Of a stretch of 64,000 bases of DNA, positions 53,632-61,957 are shown piece by piece; position 1 is the stretch's first letter, and each line of letters begins with the position of its first letter. The notes under the pieces were generated by a model, which saw only the letters and a program-made list of their open reading frames with translations, searched no databases and was not told where the DNA came from. The translations under genes were made by a program, and so were the position numbers. The stretch is from Mycolicibacterium komossense. GTDB taxonomy: Bacteria > Actinomycetota > Actinomycetes > Mycobacteriales > Mycobacteriaceae. The stretch is from positions 1-64,000 of the forward strand of contig NZ_JACKTY010000035.1 in assembly GCF_025822605.1 (NCBI RefSeq), read 5' to 3'.

Positions 53632-53719
53632 CTTCTTGGAGACGAAATGTATCTTAAAGCCAAGCCGCGCCTCCCGAAGGGGCGCTGCCGGTCTGTCGTT
53701 GAAGTGAAAGGACACCAGC

Positions 53720-54826
53720 GTGCGCATCCTTGTCTCCGGAGCCGGCATGGCCGGGCTCAGCGCCGGCATCAGCCTCGGTGCCACCGGTCACGATGTCACC
53801 GTCATCGAACGCGCACATCATCTGCGCACCAACGGTTCCCCCATCGACATCCGCGGCCGATCTCTCGAAATCACCAGCGCGATGGGTATTTTGGACCAGA
53901 TAAAGCAACATCGGGTATCAATGACCGAGCAAACCCGATTCATCGATGACACCGGAACGGTGATCGCCAAGCTTCCTCTCGGCGTCGGCGTTGCCAACGA
54001 CTCCATGGATGACATCGAAATCCCGCGCGAAGACCTCGCCCTCATTCTCCGAAATGCGATGCCCCCGTCGACCACCCTGATCTTCGACGAGTCGATCAAG
54101 GAACTTGTCGACCAGGGCGATGGTGTCGACGTCACCTTCACTTCGGGCCGCCAAGACCGGTTCGACATCGTCGTCGGCGCAGACGGTCTGCACTCACTGA
54201 CCCGGCGCCTGGTCTTCGGACCCGAAAGCAGCTACCTGCAACATCTCGGCCTCTACGTCGCTCTGACCACTTTGCCCCCGGAGTCGGTCGGCGAGCAGGG
54301 CATCCTGAACTGGCCAGGCCACATGATCGGCATCGTCAGCTACCGCACCACCACCCTGGGCATTATGAACTTTCGCTCCCCTTGGCTCGACTACGACTAC
54401 CGCGATCTCGACGCCCAAAAACAGATCCTGCTCAAGGAGTACGCCGGCCACAGCGAATGGCGCGTTCCGGAAATCCTGGACTCCGTACGCAAAGATGGGG
54501 AGCTGTACTTCGACTCGATCAGCCAAATCCACATGCCCAGTTGGCATCACGGTCGAATCGTGCTGGTCGGCGATGCCGCTCACTGCGCGTCCCCGTTGTC
54601 CGGCCGCGGCACGGCGGCGGCCATCCTCGGAACCTCGGCGCTCGCCGACGCGCTACTGAAACACCCGGACGACATCGCTGCGGCATTCCAGGACTACGAG
54701 GCCGATCACCGACCCTACGTATCCCACGCGCAAACGAGTGCGACCCCGGGCGGCGACCTCTTGGTCCCGCTCACCCAAGCAGATCTCGACGCCCGTAACA
54801 CACAACTGCGCGAAGTGACGGCCTGA
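53720..54826 (+). CDS. FAD-dependent monooxygenase
   Basis: A 368-residue class A flavin monooxygenase (PHBH fold). The FAD fingerprint is VSGAGMAGLSAGISLGATG with VIERAHHL, the middle signature is VVGADGLHSLTRR, and the second FAD site is VLVGDAAHCASPLSGRG. It should hydroxylate an aromatic or polyketide-like compound with NAD(P)H and O2; relatives include antibiotic-modifying enzymes. The GTG start follows AAAGGAC. It is divergent from the TetR gene, so it is likely derepressed by its own substrate. Confidence 0.9.
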   Translation: MRILVSGAGMAGLSAGISLGATGHDVTVIERAHHLRTNGSPIDIRGRSLEITSAMGILDQIKQHRVSMTEQTRFIDDTGTVIAKLPLGVGVANDSMDDIEIPREDLALILRNAMPPSTTLIFDESIKELVDQGDGVDVTFTSGRQDRFDIVVGADGLHSLTRRLVFGPESSYLQHLGLYVALTTLPPESVGEQGILNWPGHMIGIVSYRTTTLGIMNFRSPWLDYDYRDLDAQKQILLKEYAGHSEWRVPEILDSVRKDGELYFDSISQIHMPSWHHGRIVLVGDAAHCASPLSGRGTAAAILGTSALADALLKHPDDIAAAFQDYEADHRPYVSHAQTSATPGGDLLVPLTQADLDARNTQLREVTA

Positions 54827-54875
54827 GCCGCCGCGCTCGACGGCTCGCATCCAGCCCGGCCCCAGTAGACAATCG

Positions 54876-56213
54876 TCACAAGTGGGTGCGGGCGTCGATG
54901 ACGCGTTTGACTTCGAGGAGCGCCTGGCGCAGGGTGTCGGGATCGGTCGAGCCCAGCGCCAACCGGATCGCGTGTGGTACGTGGGACGATGTCGCGAAAG
55001 GCTCTGCGGTGGAGACGGATACGTGTTTCGCGGCCAGGGCGGTGGCCACCAGGTCGGCCCGGACGTCCTCGGGTAGAGGCAGCCACAGGAAGTACGACGA
55101 TCGGTGACCGACCGGCTTCAACTCGCTCAGGACATCGCGCGCTAGGGTTTGTCGAAGCCACGCATCGTCGCGCTTGTGAGTTTCCAGCCGGGCGACGGTC
55201 CCGTCCTGAAGCCATTGGCAGGCGATCGCCGTCATCACTGCCGGGGTGTTCCAAGTGGTGGCACGAATCACACGCTCGATCGATGACACCAATGAGGCTG
55301 GCGCGGAGACGAATCCGATGCGGAGCCCGGTGCTCACGCTCTTGGACAGGCCCGAGACGTAGATGGTCGCCTCTGGGGCAAGTGCCGCGAGCGGCGGGGG
55401 CGGCTCGTCGACGAGGAAGGCATACGCGGCGTCTTCCATGATCAGCAGCCCATACCGTCGCGCAATCGCCACCAGTTGCTGCCGATGGTGTGTCGTACTG
55501 ACCCATCCCATCGGGTTGTGCAACGTGGGCATCGTATAGATCGCCCGGACCCGCCGCGTCGAACACAGCTGCGCCAGGGCGTCAAGATCGGTGGCCGCAC
55601 CGGCGGCAGGCAGTGGCGCCAACTCCAGGTGGAGTGTGTCGGCCAGCACCTTGAATCCGGGATAGGTCAACGAATCGACCGCGACGACGTCCCCGGGCTG
55701 CAGTGTCGCCATCACCGTGACGGCGAGCCCGTGTTGGGCTCCGTTGACGATGAGTACCTGATCGGCGCCGACTGTCAGGCCACGCCGGCGCAGGTGACGC
55801 GCCACGACAGAGCGTTCGTGGGGTCGCCCGCCGTGCGGCTGATAGCGCAGCAGCGACTCGAGGTCACCGGCGGAGGCGAGCTGGCGCAGCGCATGGCGGA
55901 GCAGATCAGCCTGACCGGGCACTGCGGGATAGTTGAAGGTCAGGTCCACCATGTCCGCGGCGACTGCCTGCTGGTCGATGCCCTGGCCCGGTGGCAGGGC
56001 GGTCTCCCGGACGAAGGTGCCCCGGCCGGGCTCGCCGCTGACCAGGCCCATGCCCTCGAGTTCGGCGTAGACCCGGGAGGCGGTCACCAGGGCAAGCCCT
56101 TCTGTGGCGGCGAGCTGGCGGTGGGTCGGTAAGCGCGTGCCAGAGGCCAGACGTCCCGAGCGGATGTCGGCAGCCATGGTGTCCACGACGCGCTTGTATC
56201 GGGGGGCGGGCAC
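54876..56213 (-). CDS. MocR-type regulator (GntR wHTH fused to aminotransferase fold)
   Basis: A 445-residue protein. Residues ~1-70 form a GntR-type winged helix (YKRVVDTMAADIRSGRLASG, RLPTHRQLAAT). The rest is a class I aminotransferase fold with the PLP-lysine segment VSGLSKSVSTGLRIG and an Asp in IMEDAAYAFL. MocR proteins sense PLP or amino compounds, and some regulate PLP synthesis or GABA use. It is divergent from a DJ-1-like gene with 89 bases between, so that gene is the first candidate target. Confidence 0.93.
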   Translation of the reverse strand: MPAPRYKRVVDTMAADIRSGRLASGTRLPTHRQLAATEGLALVTASRVYAELEGMGLVSGEPGRGTFVRETALPPGQGIDQQAVAADMVDLTFNYPAVPGQADLLRHALRQLASAGDLESLLRYQPHGGRPHERSVVARHLRRRGLTVGADQVLIVNGAQHGLAVTVMATLQPGDVVAVDSLTYPGFKVLADTLHLELAPLPAAGAATDLDALAQLCSTRRVRAIYTMPTLHNPMGWVSTTHHRQQLVAIARRYGLLIMEDAAYAFLVDEPPPPLAALAPEATIYVSGLSKSVSTGLRIGFVSAPASLVSSIERVIRATTWNTPAVMTAIACQWLQDGTVARLETHKRDDAWLRQTLARDVLSELKPVGHRSSYFLWLPLPEDVRADLVATALAAKHVSVSTAEPFATSSHVPHAIRLALGSTDPDTLRQALLEVKRVIDARTHL

Positions 56214-56239
56214 ACCGGCATTGTATGCATGACAATTAT

Positions 56240-56269
56240 TTGATCGTTCTGGATGTGCGCTTCTACTGT
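56240..56269 (+). promoter_or_regulatory. Candidate promoter of the DJ-1-like gene
   Basis: TTGATC (56240-56245) and TACTGT (56264-56269) with an 18-base spacer lie in the divergent gap next to an A/T-rich stretch with TGCATGACAATTATT, where a MocR protein could bind. The match to consensus is moderate. Confidence 0.35.
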
Positions 56270-56302
56270 TGCTGCAGACGAACCGTGAAAGGGCGCAACG
56301 AC

Positions 56303-56935
56303 ATGCACATCGCCATCCTGACCTTCGAGGGCTACAACGAACTGGACTCCCTCATCGCGCTCGGCGTCCTCAACCGCGTGAAGAAGTCGGATTGGCGGGT
56401 GTCGATCGCCTGCCCGGCTCCGCGGGTGCGGTCGATGAACGGCGTGGTCATCGAGTCCATGGCCACCTTGGCCGAGGCAAGCGCGGCCGAGGCCGTCATC
56501 GTGGGCAGCGGTATGCAGACCCGCGAAGTCGTCGCCGACGGTGCACTGATGGCACAGATGCAATTCGACCCGTCACGCCAACTCCTGGCCGGACAGTGCT
56601 CCGGAACGTTGGTGTTGGCCAAGCTCGGTCTCCTCGACGGTGTGCCGGCCTGCACTGACTTGACAACCAAGCCGTGGGTGAAGGCAGCCGGCGTCGACGT
56701 CCTCAACCAGCCCCTGTTCGCCAAAGGCAACGTCGCGACAGCGGGCGGGTGTCTGGCCTCGCACTACCTGGCGGCGTGGATCATCGCCCGCCTCGTAGGC
56801 ATCGACGCCGCCGAAGAAGCGTTGCACTACGTCGCGCCGGTCGGCGAGAAGGACGAGTACGTCACCCGCGCGATGCGCAACATCACCCCCTACCTCGCCG
56901 TCGATACCGCACCCGTCGCCACGGGTGCTCACTAG
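56303..56935 (+). CDS. DJ-1/PfpI family protein
   Basis: A 210-residue class I glutamine-amidotransferase-like protein. MHIAILTFEGYNELDSL opens it, VIVGSGMQTREVV is mid-domain, and the nucleophile-elbow Cys99 lies in LAGQCSGTLVLA. The family includes proteases, glyoxalases, isonitrile hydratases and chaperones, so the activity cannot be assigned. The frame is open upstream to 56225, but that part crosses the promoter. It is divergent from the MocR gene, suggesting PLP- or amine-linked control. Confidence 0.88.
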   Translation: MHIAILTFEGYNELDSLIALGVLNRVKKSDWRVSIACPAPRVRSMNGVVIESMATLAEASAAEAVIVGSGMQTREVVADGALMAQMQFDPSRQLLAGQCSGTLVLAKLGLLDGVPACTDLTTKPWVKAAGVDVLNQPLFAKGNVATAGGCLASHYLAAWIIARLVGIDAAEEALHYVAPVGEKDEYVTRAMRNITPYLAVDTAPVATGAH

Positions 56936-56960
56936 CCGCGACGCGCCGCTCAGGCTATTC

Positions 56961-57006
56961 ATGTACCGATCAGCACAGTATTGACTATAAATGTACCCAT
57001 CGGTAC
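56961..57006 (+). promoter_or_regulatory. Promoter with repeated TetR-type operator
   Basis: ATGTACCGATC (56961-56971) and ATGTACCCATCGGTAC (56991-57006) share the TGTACC.ATC unit; the second is also a GTACC/GGTAC palindrome. TTGACT (56981-56986) and TACGGT (57004-57009) have a 17-base spacer, ending seven bases before the GTG at 57016. A leaderless, self-repressed transcript is implied. Confidence 0.5.
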
Positions 57007-57015
57007 GGTCGAGGC

Positions 57016-57582
57016 GTGGCCAGGACACCGGACCCCCGCAAACGTGAGGAACTGTTGGCGGCGGTGGTCGGCTACCTCGAAGAGCACGGCGTCAACGATC
57101 TGTCGCTCGCGCCGATGGCAGAGGCGCTGGGTACGAGCAAACGCATGCTGCTCTACTACTTCGGCGATCGACAGAGCCTGCTGGAGCAGGCGATGAACGC
57201 CAGTCGCCCCAAAGCGGGCGACATCTTCGGAGACGTCGACAGTCCTCAGGACCTCGAAATCGCTTCCATGAAACTGTGGCACGCACTGACCAGAGGCGCG
57301 CAGCGCCGCAGCGTCAGGCTCCTGCTGCAGGTGCTGAGTCTGGCAACGACGGACCCGGAGAACTACGGCGAGTTCGCCACGACCGCAACCGATTTGATGC
57401 TGACTCCGATCACGAACGCCTTCCGCGACGCAGGTTTCGCGGCCAAGGATGCGGCGATGCGGGCGACGCTGGTGGTGTCCGGCCTTCGGGGGCTGTGCCA
57501 AGACCTACTCATCAGTGGCGACCGGGCGAGAGTCGACGCTGCAGCGCAGTTGATGGTCAAGGCCGCCGTCACCCCCGCCTGA
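57016..57582 (+). CDS. TetR-family regulator, probably leaderless
   Basis: A 188-residue regulator from GTG 57016 (VARTPDPRKREELL). The DNA-binding domain includes LSLAPMAEALGTSKRMLLYYFGD, followed by a helical ligand domain. There is no ribosome site before the GTG, and the -10 element is only seven bases away, so the mRNA probably begins at or near the start codon. The longer open frame upstream runs through the DJ-1 gene in another frame and is a shadow. It converges with the LLM gene. The target is probably itself. Confidence 0.88.
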   Translation: MARTPDPRKREELLAAVVGYLEEHGVNDLSLAPMAEALGTSKRMLLYYFGDRQSLLEQAMNASRPKAGDIFGDVDSPQDLEIASMKLWHALTRGAQRRSVRLLLQVLSLATTDPENYGEFATTATDLMLTPITNAFRDAGFAAKDAAMRATLVVSGLRGLCQDLLISGDRARVDAAAQLMVKAAVTPA

Positions 57583-57592
57583 CAACCGGTCT

Positions 57593-58489
57593 TCATCGGG
57601 TCAGTAGCGGTCGCACTTCCGTACCGATGAACCTGACGAAGGATTCGATATCGGCATCGGCGGTGGGCTGCAGGACGATGGTGTCGACACCGGCGTCGAT
57701 CCAGCGGCGGGCGGCAACCGCGATCTCGTTGGCGGACCCGTGGGCGGTGACGTCCTGAGTCGAGTCGAAATTCCAGTGCTGCACCTCGGCAACGGCCTCG
57801 GCGTCAGCATCGGGACCCGTGGTGCACAGGATGTAGACGACAATCGAATGCGGCGCAGCGTCGGAACGCTTCTGCCGACCGGAAGTGATGTGCGCCAATG
57901 CTTCCCGAACCCCGGTCGGCGTGGTACCGCTGGAGAGAATGGTTCCACTCGCCAGTTCCCCGCTCAGTTGTAGCGTTTTCGGACCGCCCGCAGCCGCAAG
58001 GAGTTCGGTGTTCGGGTTCGGCGGCCATTCCAGACACACGTCGACCAACGAGATGTATTTGCCTGCATAGGTGACTGTTTCGCCTCGCAGTAATGCCGTA
58101 AGGCAGGTGAGGTACTCGCGCAGATAGGTCATGGGCGATGCGACTTTGGCGCCGATCTGCGCCATCCAATCCTGGACGCCGTGACCGACTCCGATGCGCA
58201 CCCGGCCCGGGAAGCTGCGCTCCAGAGTGGCGATCTCCATCGCAGTCAGTGCGACATTGCGCATGGGCGCTGGTAGCACACCGACACCGACGGCCATTGT
58301 GGTGCTGTTGGCCAGCGCGATCCCAGCCGCCGATATTCCGCCGGACGCGAAACAGTCTTCCCACAGCCACATTTCGTCGACGCCTGCGTCGTCCGCTGCC
58401 CGCGCCGCCGCCGCGAGCGTCTCGGGTGCATATTGAGGCCGGAAGACGGTGCCGATACGCAGTGCCGGCCGTTCGGTTTCGGTCATCAT
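57593..58489 (-). CDS. LLM-class oxidoreductase
   Basis: A 298-residue luciferase-like protein with LRIGTVFRPQYAPETLAAAA, EMWLWEDCF, RVRIGVGHGVQDWMAQIG and a C-terminal RRWIDAGVDTIVLQPT. F420 or FMN is the likely cofactor. Its start overlaps the lipA stop by four bases (ATGA), so it is cotranslated with lipoyl synthase; the metabolic link between the two is not evident. Confidence 0.88.
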   Translation of the reverse strand: MMTETERPALRIGTVFRPQYAPETLAAAARAADDAGVDEMWLWEDCFASGGISAAGIALANSTTMAVGVGVLPAPMRNVALTAMEIATLERSFPGRVRIGVGHGVQDWMAQIGAKVASPMTYLREYLTCLTALLRGETVTYAGKYISLVDVCLEWPPNPNTELLAAAGGPKTLQLSGELASGTILSSGTTPTGVREALAHITSGRQKRSDAAPHSIVVYILCTTGPDADAEAVAEVQHWNFDSTQDVTAHGSANEIAVAARRWIDAGVDTIVLQPTADADIESFVRFIGTEVRPLLTR

Positions 58490-59418
58490 TCATCCTTCTT
58501 CTGAGCTTGCGCCTGGGCGTGGAGCCGACCGGCCTGGTAGGAGGAGCGCACGAGCGGGCCAGACAGTACCCCGAGGAACCCGATCTGGCGAGCTTTGTCG
58601 GCGTGCGCGACGAACTCATCGGGCTTGGCCCATCGCACCACGGGGTGGTGTCGCGGTGAAGGCCTCAGGTACTGCGTGATGGTGAGAAGCTGGCATCCTG
58701 CTTCGTGCAGATCGTAGAGGGCGCCGGTCACTTCGTCGGGATATTCGCCGAGGCCAAGGATGAGATTCGATTTAGTGATCAACCCCGCCTCGCGCGCCTT
58801 GGTCAGCACCTGCAGAGACCGTTCGTAGCGAAATCCAGGGCGGACGCGGCGAAATATCCGCGGAACGGTTTCGACATTGTGCGCCAGGACTTCTGGGCGG
58901 GATGCGAAGATCTGGGCGAGATGCTGATCACTACCGTTGAAATCTGGGATGAGTAGTTCCACACCCGGCGCCGTGGGTAGAGCATGTATCTGCCGGACCG
59001 CCTCGGCGTAGAGCCACGCTCCGCCGTCGGGCAGGTCGTCACGAGCGACGCCGGTGACCGTGGCGTACCGAAGACCCATGGCCGCCACGGATTCGGCCAC
59101 CCGTCGGGGTTCGTCGGTGTCCAGAGGGCCCGGCTTACCTGTGTCGATCTGGCAGAAATCACACCGCCGGGTACATTGCTCTCCCCCGATCAGGAAGGTG
59201 GCCTCGCCGTTCTCCCAACATTCGAAGATGTTGGGACACCCGGCTTCTCGGCATACGGTACGTAAACCGTTGCCCTGGACAGCACCATCGATGCGACGGA
59301 ACTCGGGACCGGTCTGCACCCGAGCCTTCATCCAGGCCGGCTTGCGTTCCAACGGAGTCGCCGAGTTGCGAACCTCCAAGCGCAACAACGGTCGCCCGGG
59401 GGGAACTACTACCGTCAT
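58486..59418 (-). CDS. lipA: Lipoyl synthase
   Basis: A 310-residue radical-SAM enzyme that inserts two sulfurs into octanoyl groups on lipoyl domains. Both Fe-S clusters are intact: Cys56, Cys61 and Cys67 (auxiliary) and the radical-SAM triplet Cys82, Cys86 and Cys89 (CTRRCDFC). The conserved C-terminal RSSY serine motif is present. It lacks its usual partner lipB here and instead lies downstream of gcvT-gcvH-glyA, where GcvH needs lipoate. It may be a second, glycine-cleavage-linked copy; the chromosome elsewhere is not visible. Confidence 0.94.
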   Translation of the reverse strand: MTVVVPPGRPLLRLEVRNSATPLERKPAWMKARVQTGPEFRRIDGAVQGNGLRTVCREAGCPNIFECWENGEATFLIGGEQCTRRCDFCQIDTGKPGPLDTDEPRRVAESVAAMGLRYATVTGVARDDLPDGGAWLYAEAVRQIHALPTAPGVELLIPDFNGSDQHLAQIFASRPEVLAHNVETVPRIFRRVRPGFRYERSLQVLTKAREAGLITKSNLILGLGEYPDEVTGALYDLHEAGCQLLTITQYLRPSPRHHPVVRWAKPDEFVAHADKARQIGFLGVLSGPLVRSSYQAGRLHAQAQAQKKDE

Positions 59419-59461
59419 CGGAGCCTCCAGCTCATGCTTTGCACACAGATCATTAAAGGGG

Positions 59462-59533
59462 AATATAGCGGAAATCGATCGCCAGAACGATCATTGCTGA
59501 CTAATATCGTTGGATAATCAACGATCGCGATCG
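59462..59533. promoter_or_regulatory. lipA upstream region with palindromes
   Basis: An A/T-rich region upstream of lipA. A -10-like TATATT (minus strand, 59467-59462) lies 44 bases before the start codon. An 18-base near-palindrome, TCGTTG...CAACGA (59508-59525), and a perfect CGATCGCGATCG (59522-59533) adjoin it and could be operators. Confidence 0.4.
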
Positions 59534-59663
59534 GTACACCGAACGAACAGAAAGCGCGGCGATGACCACGACGATCAGTCCGATCGACCACGAACTGTCG
59601 ACGTTCGCGATCAGCTGGTTGCCCCACGGCGGCCAGACTCAGCCCGGCACCGCCGAACGTCTT

Positions 59664-60575
59664 CTAGGCACTGATAGGGCGGATCGTGGAACGGCGCCGT
59701 ATCCGGCGTAGCGAATCCGTGGTGAAGACGACCAGCGCAGACCAGATAAGCGCGAAGCCGAGCCACGTTGTCCCAGAAAGGTGTTCGTGACTGATCAGAA
59801 CGGCCCATGCCATTTGCAGAATCGGCGTCACGTACTGGAGCAGGCCAATGATGACGACGGGTAAGCGCTGAGCGGCAGCGCCGAACAACAGCAGTGGCAC
59901 CGCCGTGATCGGCCCGCACGCTGCCAGCAGAAGCAGCTGAGCGGCACCCCCAGCGAGGTGCGCCTGACCCGTCGCGGTCAACACAACCAGATAGGCCACG
60001 GCGAACGGTGTCAAGACGATCGCCTCGGCGGTCAGACTGGTACGCGGCGGAATCGGGACGACTCTCTTGATCACACCGTAGAGCGCGAATGTGGCCGCCA
60101 GACCCAATGCGATCAACGGCGGCCGCCCGTAGGCGACCGTGACGACGACCACCGCTATCACCGCGATACCGATCGCGAGGGCCTGAATCTTGGCAAGGCG
60201 CTCACGGAAAACGAGTACTCCGATGGCAACGCTGACCAGCGGATTGATGAAATACCCCAGCGCAGCCTCGCCGACATGTCCCGACAGCGCGGCGTAGATG
60301 TAGATACCCCAGTTGGTGGAGATCAGCGCCGCGGCCACTGCGGCAAGCCCCCAGGTCCGGGTGGGCAATCCGCGCAGTGAGCCCAGTTGGCGCCCGACCG
60401 CGAGTACTGCCACCATCAACACCAGGGTCCAGGCCGCGCGGTGCGCCAAAATCTCCAGGGGTTGGGCGAAGCTGAGTAGACCGAAGAACGCCGGGAACAG
60501 CCCCCAGATGGTGTAAGCACCTAAGCCGTAGGCATATCCGCGGGAGGAGCCCTGTTCCGGCCTGTCCATCAGCAT
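59664..60575 (-). CDS. RarD-like EamA-family transporter
   Basis: A 303-residue integral membrane protein with ten helices in two EamA repeats. YGLGAYTIWGLFPAFF opens the first, and the LISTNWGIYIYA and LGYFINPLVSVAIG segments are typical of RarD. RarD-type proteins are presumed metabolite exporters, some for amino acids. It overlaps the sdaA end by seven bases and so belongs to the glycine/serine operon. Export of serine, glycine or a related compound is plausible inference. Confidence 0.88.
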   Translation of the reverse strand: MLMDRPEQGSSRGYAYGLGAYTIWGLFPAFFGLLSFAQPLEILAHRAAWTLVLMVAVLAVGRQLGSLRGLPTRTWGLAAVAAALISTNWGIYIYAALSGHVGEAALGYFINPLVSVAIGVLVFRERLAKIQALAIGIAVIAVVVVTVAYGRPPLIALGLAATFALYGVIKRVVPIPPRTSLTAEAIVLTPFAVAYLVVLTATGQAHLAGGAAQLLLLAACGPITAVPLLLFGAAAQRLPVVIIGLLQYVTPILQMAWAVLISHEHLSGTTWLGFALIWSALVVFTTDSLRRIRRRSTIRPISA

Positions 60576-61951
60576 TCGACGAGATTCACGCCGACGTTGA
60601 TCGCGAGCCCGCCCAGGGCGGTCTCTTTGTACTTCGAACTCATATCGCGCCCGGTGGTGCGCATGGTGGCGATCACCTGATCGAGGCTAACCCGGTGGCA
60701 ACCATCGCCACGCAACGCCATCTTCGCCGCGGTGATGGCCTTGTTCGCCGAAATGGCATTGCGCTCGATACAGGGAATCTGGACCAGCCCACCGATCGGG
60801 TCGCAGGTCAGTCCCAAGCAATGCTCCATGGCGATCTCGGCCGCATTCTCCACTTGCAGTGTTGTGCCACCGAGGATTTCGGCCAATGCGCCGGCGGCCA
60901 TCGAGGCGGCAGATCCGACCTCTCCCTGGCAGCCCACCTCAGCTCCGGAGATGGATGCCTGCTGTTTGTAGAGTGAACCGATCGCCCCGGCAGTGAGTAG
61001 AAATCGCACGGCCACGCCGTCGGGATCAGCTCGACCTGCGGCTGTGTAGTGCTCGGCGTAGTGCAGCACGGCAGGGATGATCCCGGCCGCTCCGTTGGTC
61101 GGAGCAGTGACCACCCGCCCACCGGAAGCGTTCTCCTCGTTGACCGCCAAGGCGATGAGGTTGACCCAGTCCTCGGCGAATTCGGGCTTCTTGTCAGGAT
61201 CTTCCTTCGAGAGGCGCTGATGCCATTGGTGTGCGCGGCGCCGGACCTGCAAAACGCCGGGAAGCATACCGGTCCGGCCCATGCCGCTGGCCGCGCACTG
61301 GTGCATGGCGTCGCGGATATGCAACAAATCCTTGGCGATATCAGCGTCAGGATGAAGCGACTTCTCGTGCGCACCCTGAAGTTCGGAGATCTTCATCTGA
61401 TGGCAGTTGGCCAGCGTCAGCAGATTGGCGGCGGTGGAAAAGCTGTAGGGCGAAGAACCTTCGATGGCCGCTGCCCCCAGGTCATCGCCGTCGCTTACGA
61501 CGAAGCCACCGCCCACCGAGTAGTACGTGCGTTTCAGCAGGTCGCTATCATCGCCCACCGCAGTGAATTCCATTGCATTGGGGTGGTATTCGAGCGTCTC
61601 AGTCGGCCGCCGGGTGAGATCTTCGACAGACAGCGCGATCGAGAGCTGCCCCGCCAGCCGGACCCGTCCGGTCCTGCGCTGGCGGGTCAGCACGGCGTCG
61701 ATCTCCGATACCTCGACTGTCGCGGGATCCAGCCCTTCCAGCCCGAGCATGATGGCGGTGAAGGTTCCGTGCCCATCGCCCGTGGCCGCCAGTGACCCGT
61801 AGATGGTGATCGCAAGTTCATCGACGTAGTGAACCAGTCCGAGCCGGTACAGTTCGGCGGCGAAGCTCGCGGCGGCCCGCATCGGCCCGACAGTGTGTGA
61901 GCTCGAAGGCCCAATTCCGATGGAGAAGAGGTCAAATACGCTGACAGTCAA
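60569..61951 (-). CDS. sdaA: L-serine ammonia-lyase (iron-sulfur type)
   Basis: A 460-residue single-chain serine dehydratase that converts L-serine to pyruvate and ammonia using a [4Fe-4S] cluster. The N-terminal beta domain begins with FSIGIGPSSSHTVGPMRAA. The alpha domain carries the cluster cysteines in HCLGLTCDPIGGLVQIPC. The length is normal. It is six bases after glyA, which makes serine from glycine, and overlaps the RarD-like gene. Together with the gcv genes it would turn glycine into pyruvate. Confidence 0.95.
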   Translation of the reverse strand: MTVSVFDLFSIGIGPSSSHTVGPMRAAASFAAELYRLGLVHYVDELAITIYGSLAATGDGHGTFTAIMLGLEGLDPATVEVSEIDAVLTRQRRTGRVRLAGQLSIALSVEDLTRRPTETLEYHPNAMEFTAVGDDSDLLKRTYYSVGGGFVVSDGDDLGAAAIEGSSPYSFSTAANLLTLANCHQMKISELQGAHEKSLHPDADIAKDLLHIRDAMHQCAASGMGRTGMLPGVLQVRRRAHQWHQRLSKEDPDKKPEFAEDWVNLIALAVNEENASGGRVVTAPTNGAAGIIPAVLHYAEHYTAAGRADPDGVAVRFLLTAGAIGSLYKQQASISGAEVGCQGEVGSAASMAAGALAEILGGTTLQVENAAEIAMEHCLGLTCDPIGGLVQIPCIERNAISANKAITAAKMALRGDGCHRVSLDQVIATMRTTGRDMSSKYKETALGGLAINVGVNLVEC

Positions 61952-61957
61952 GGTGGT

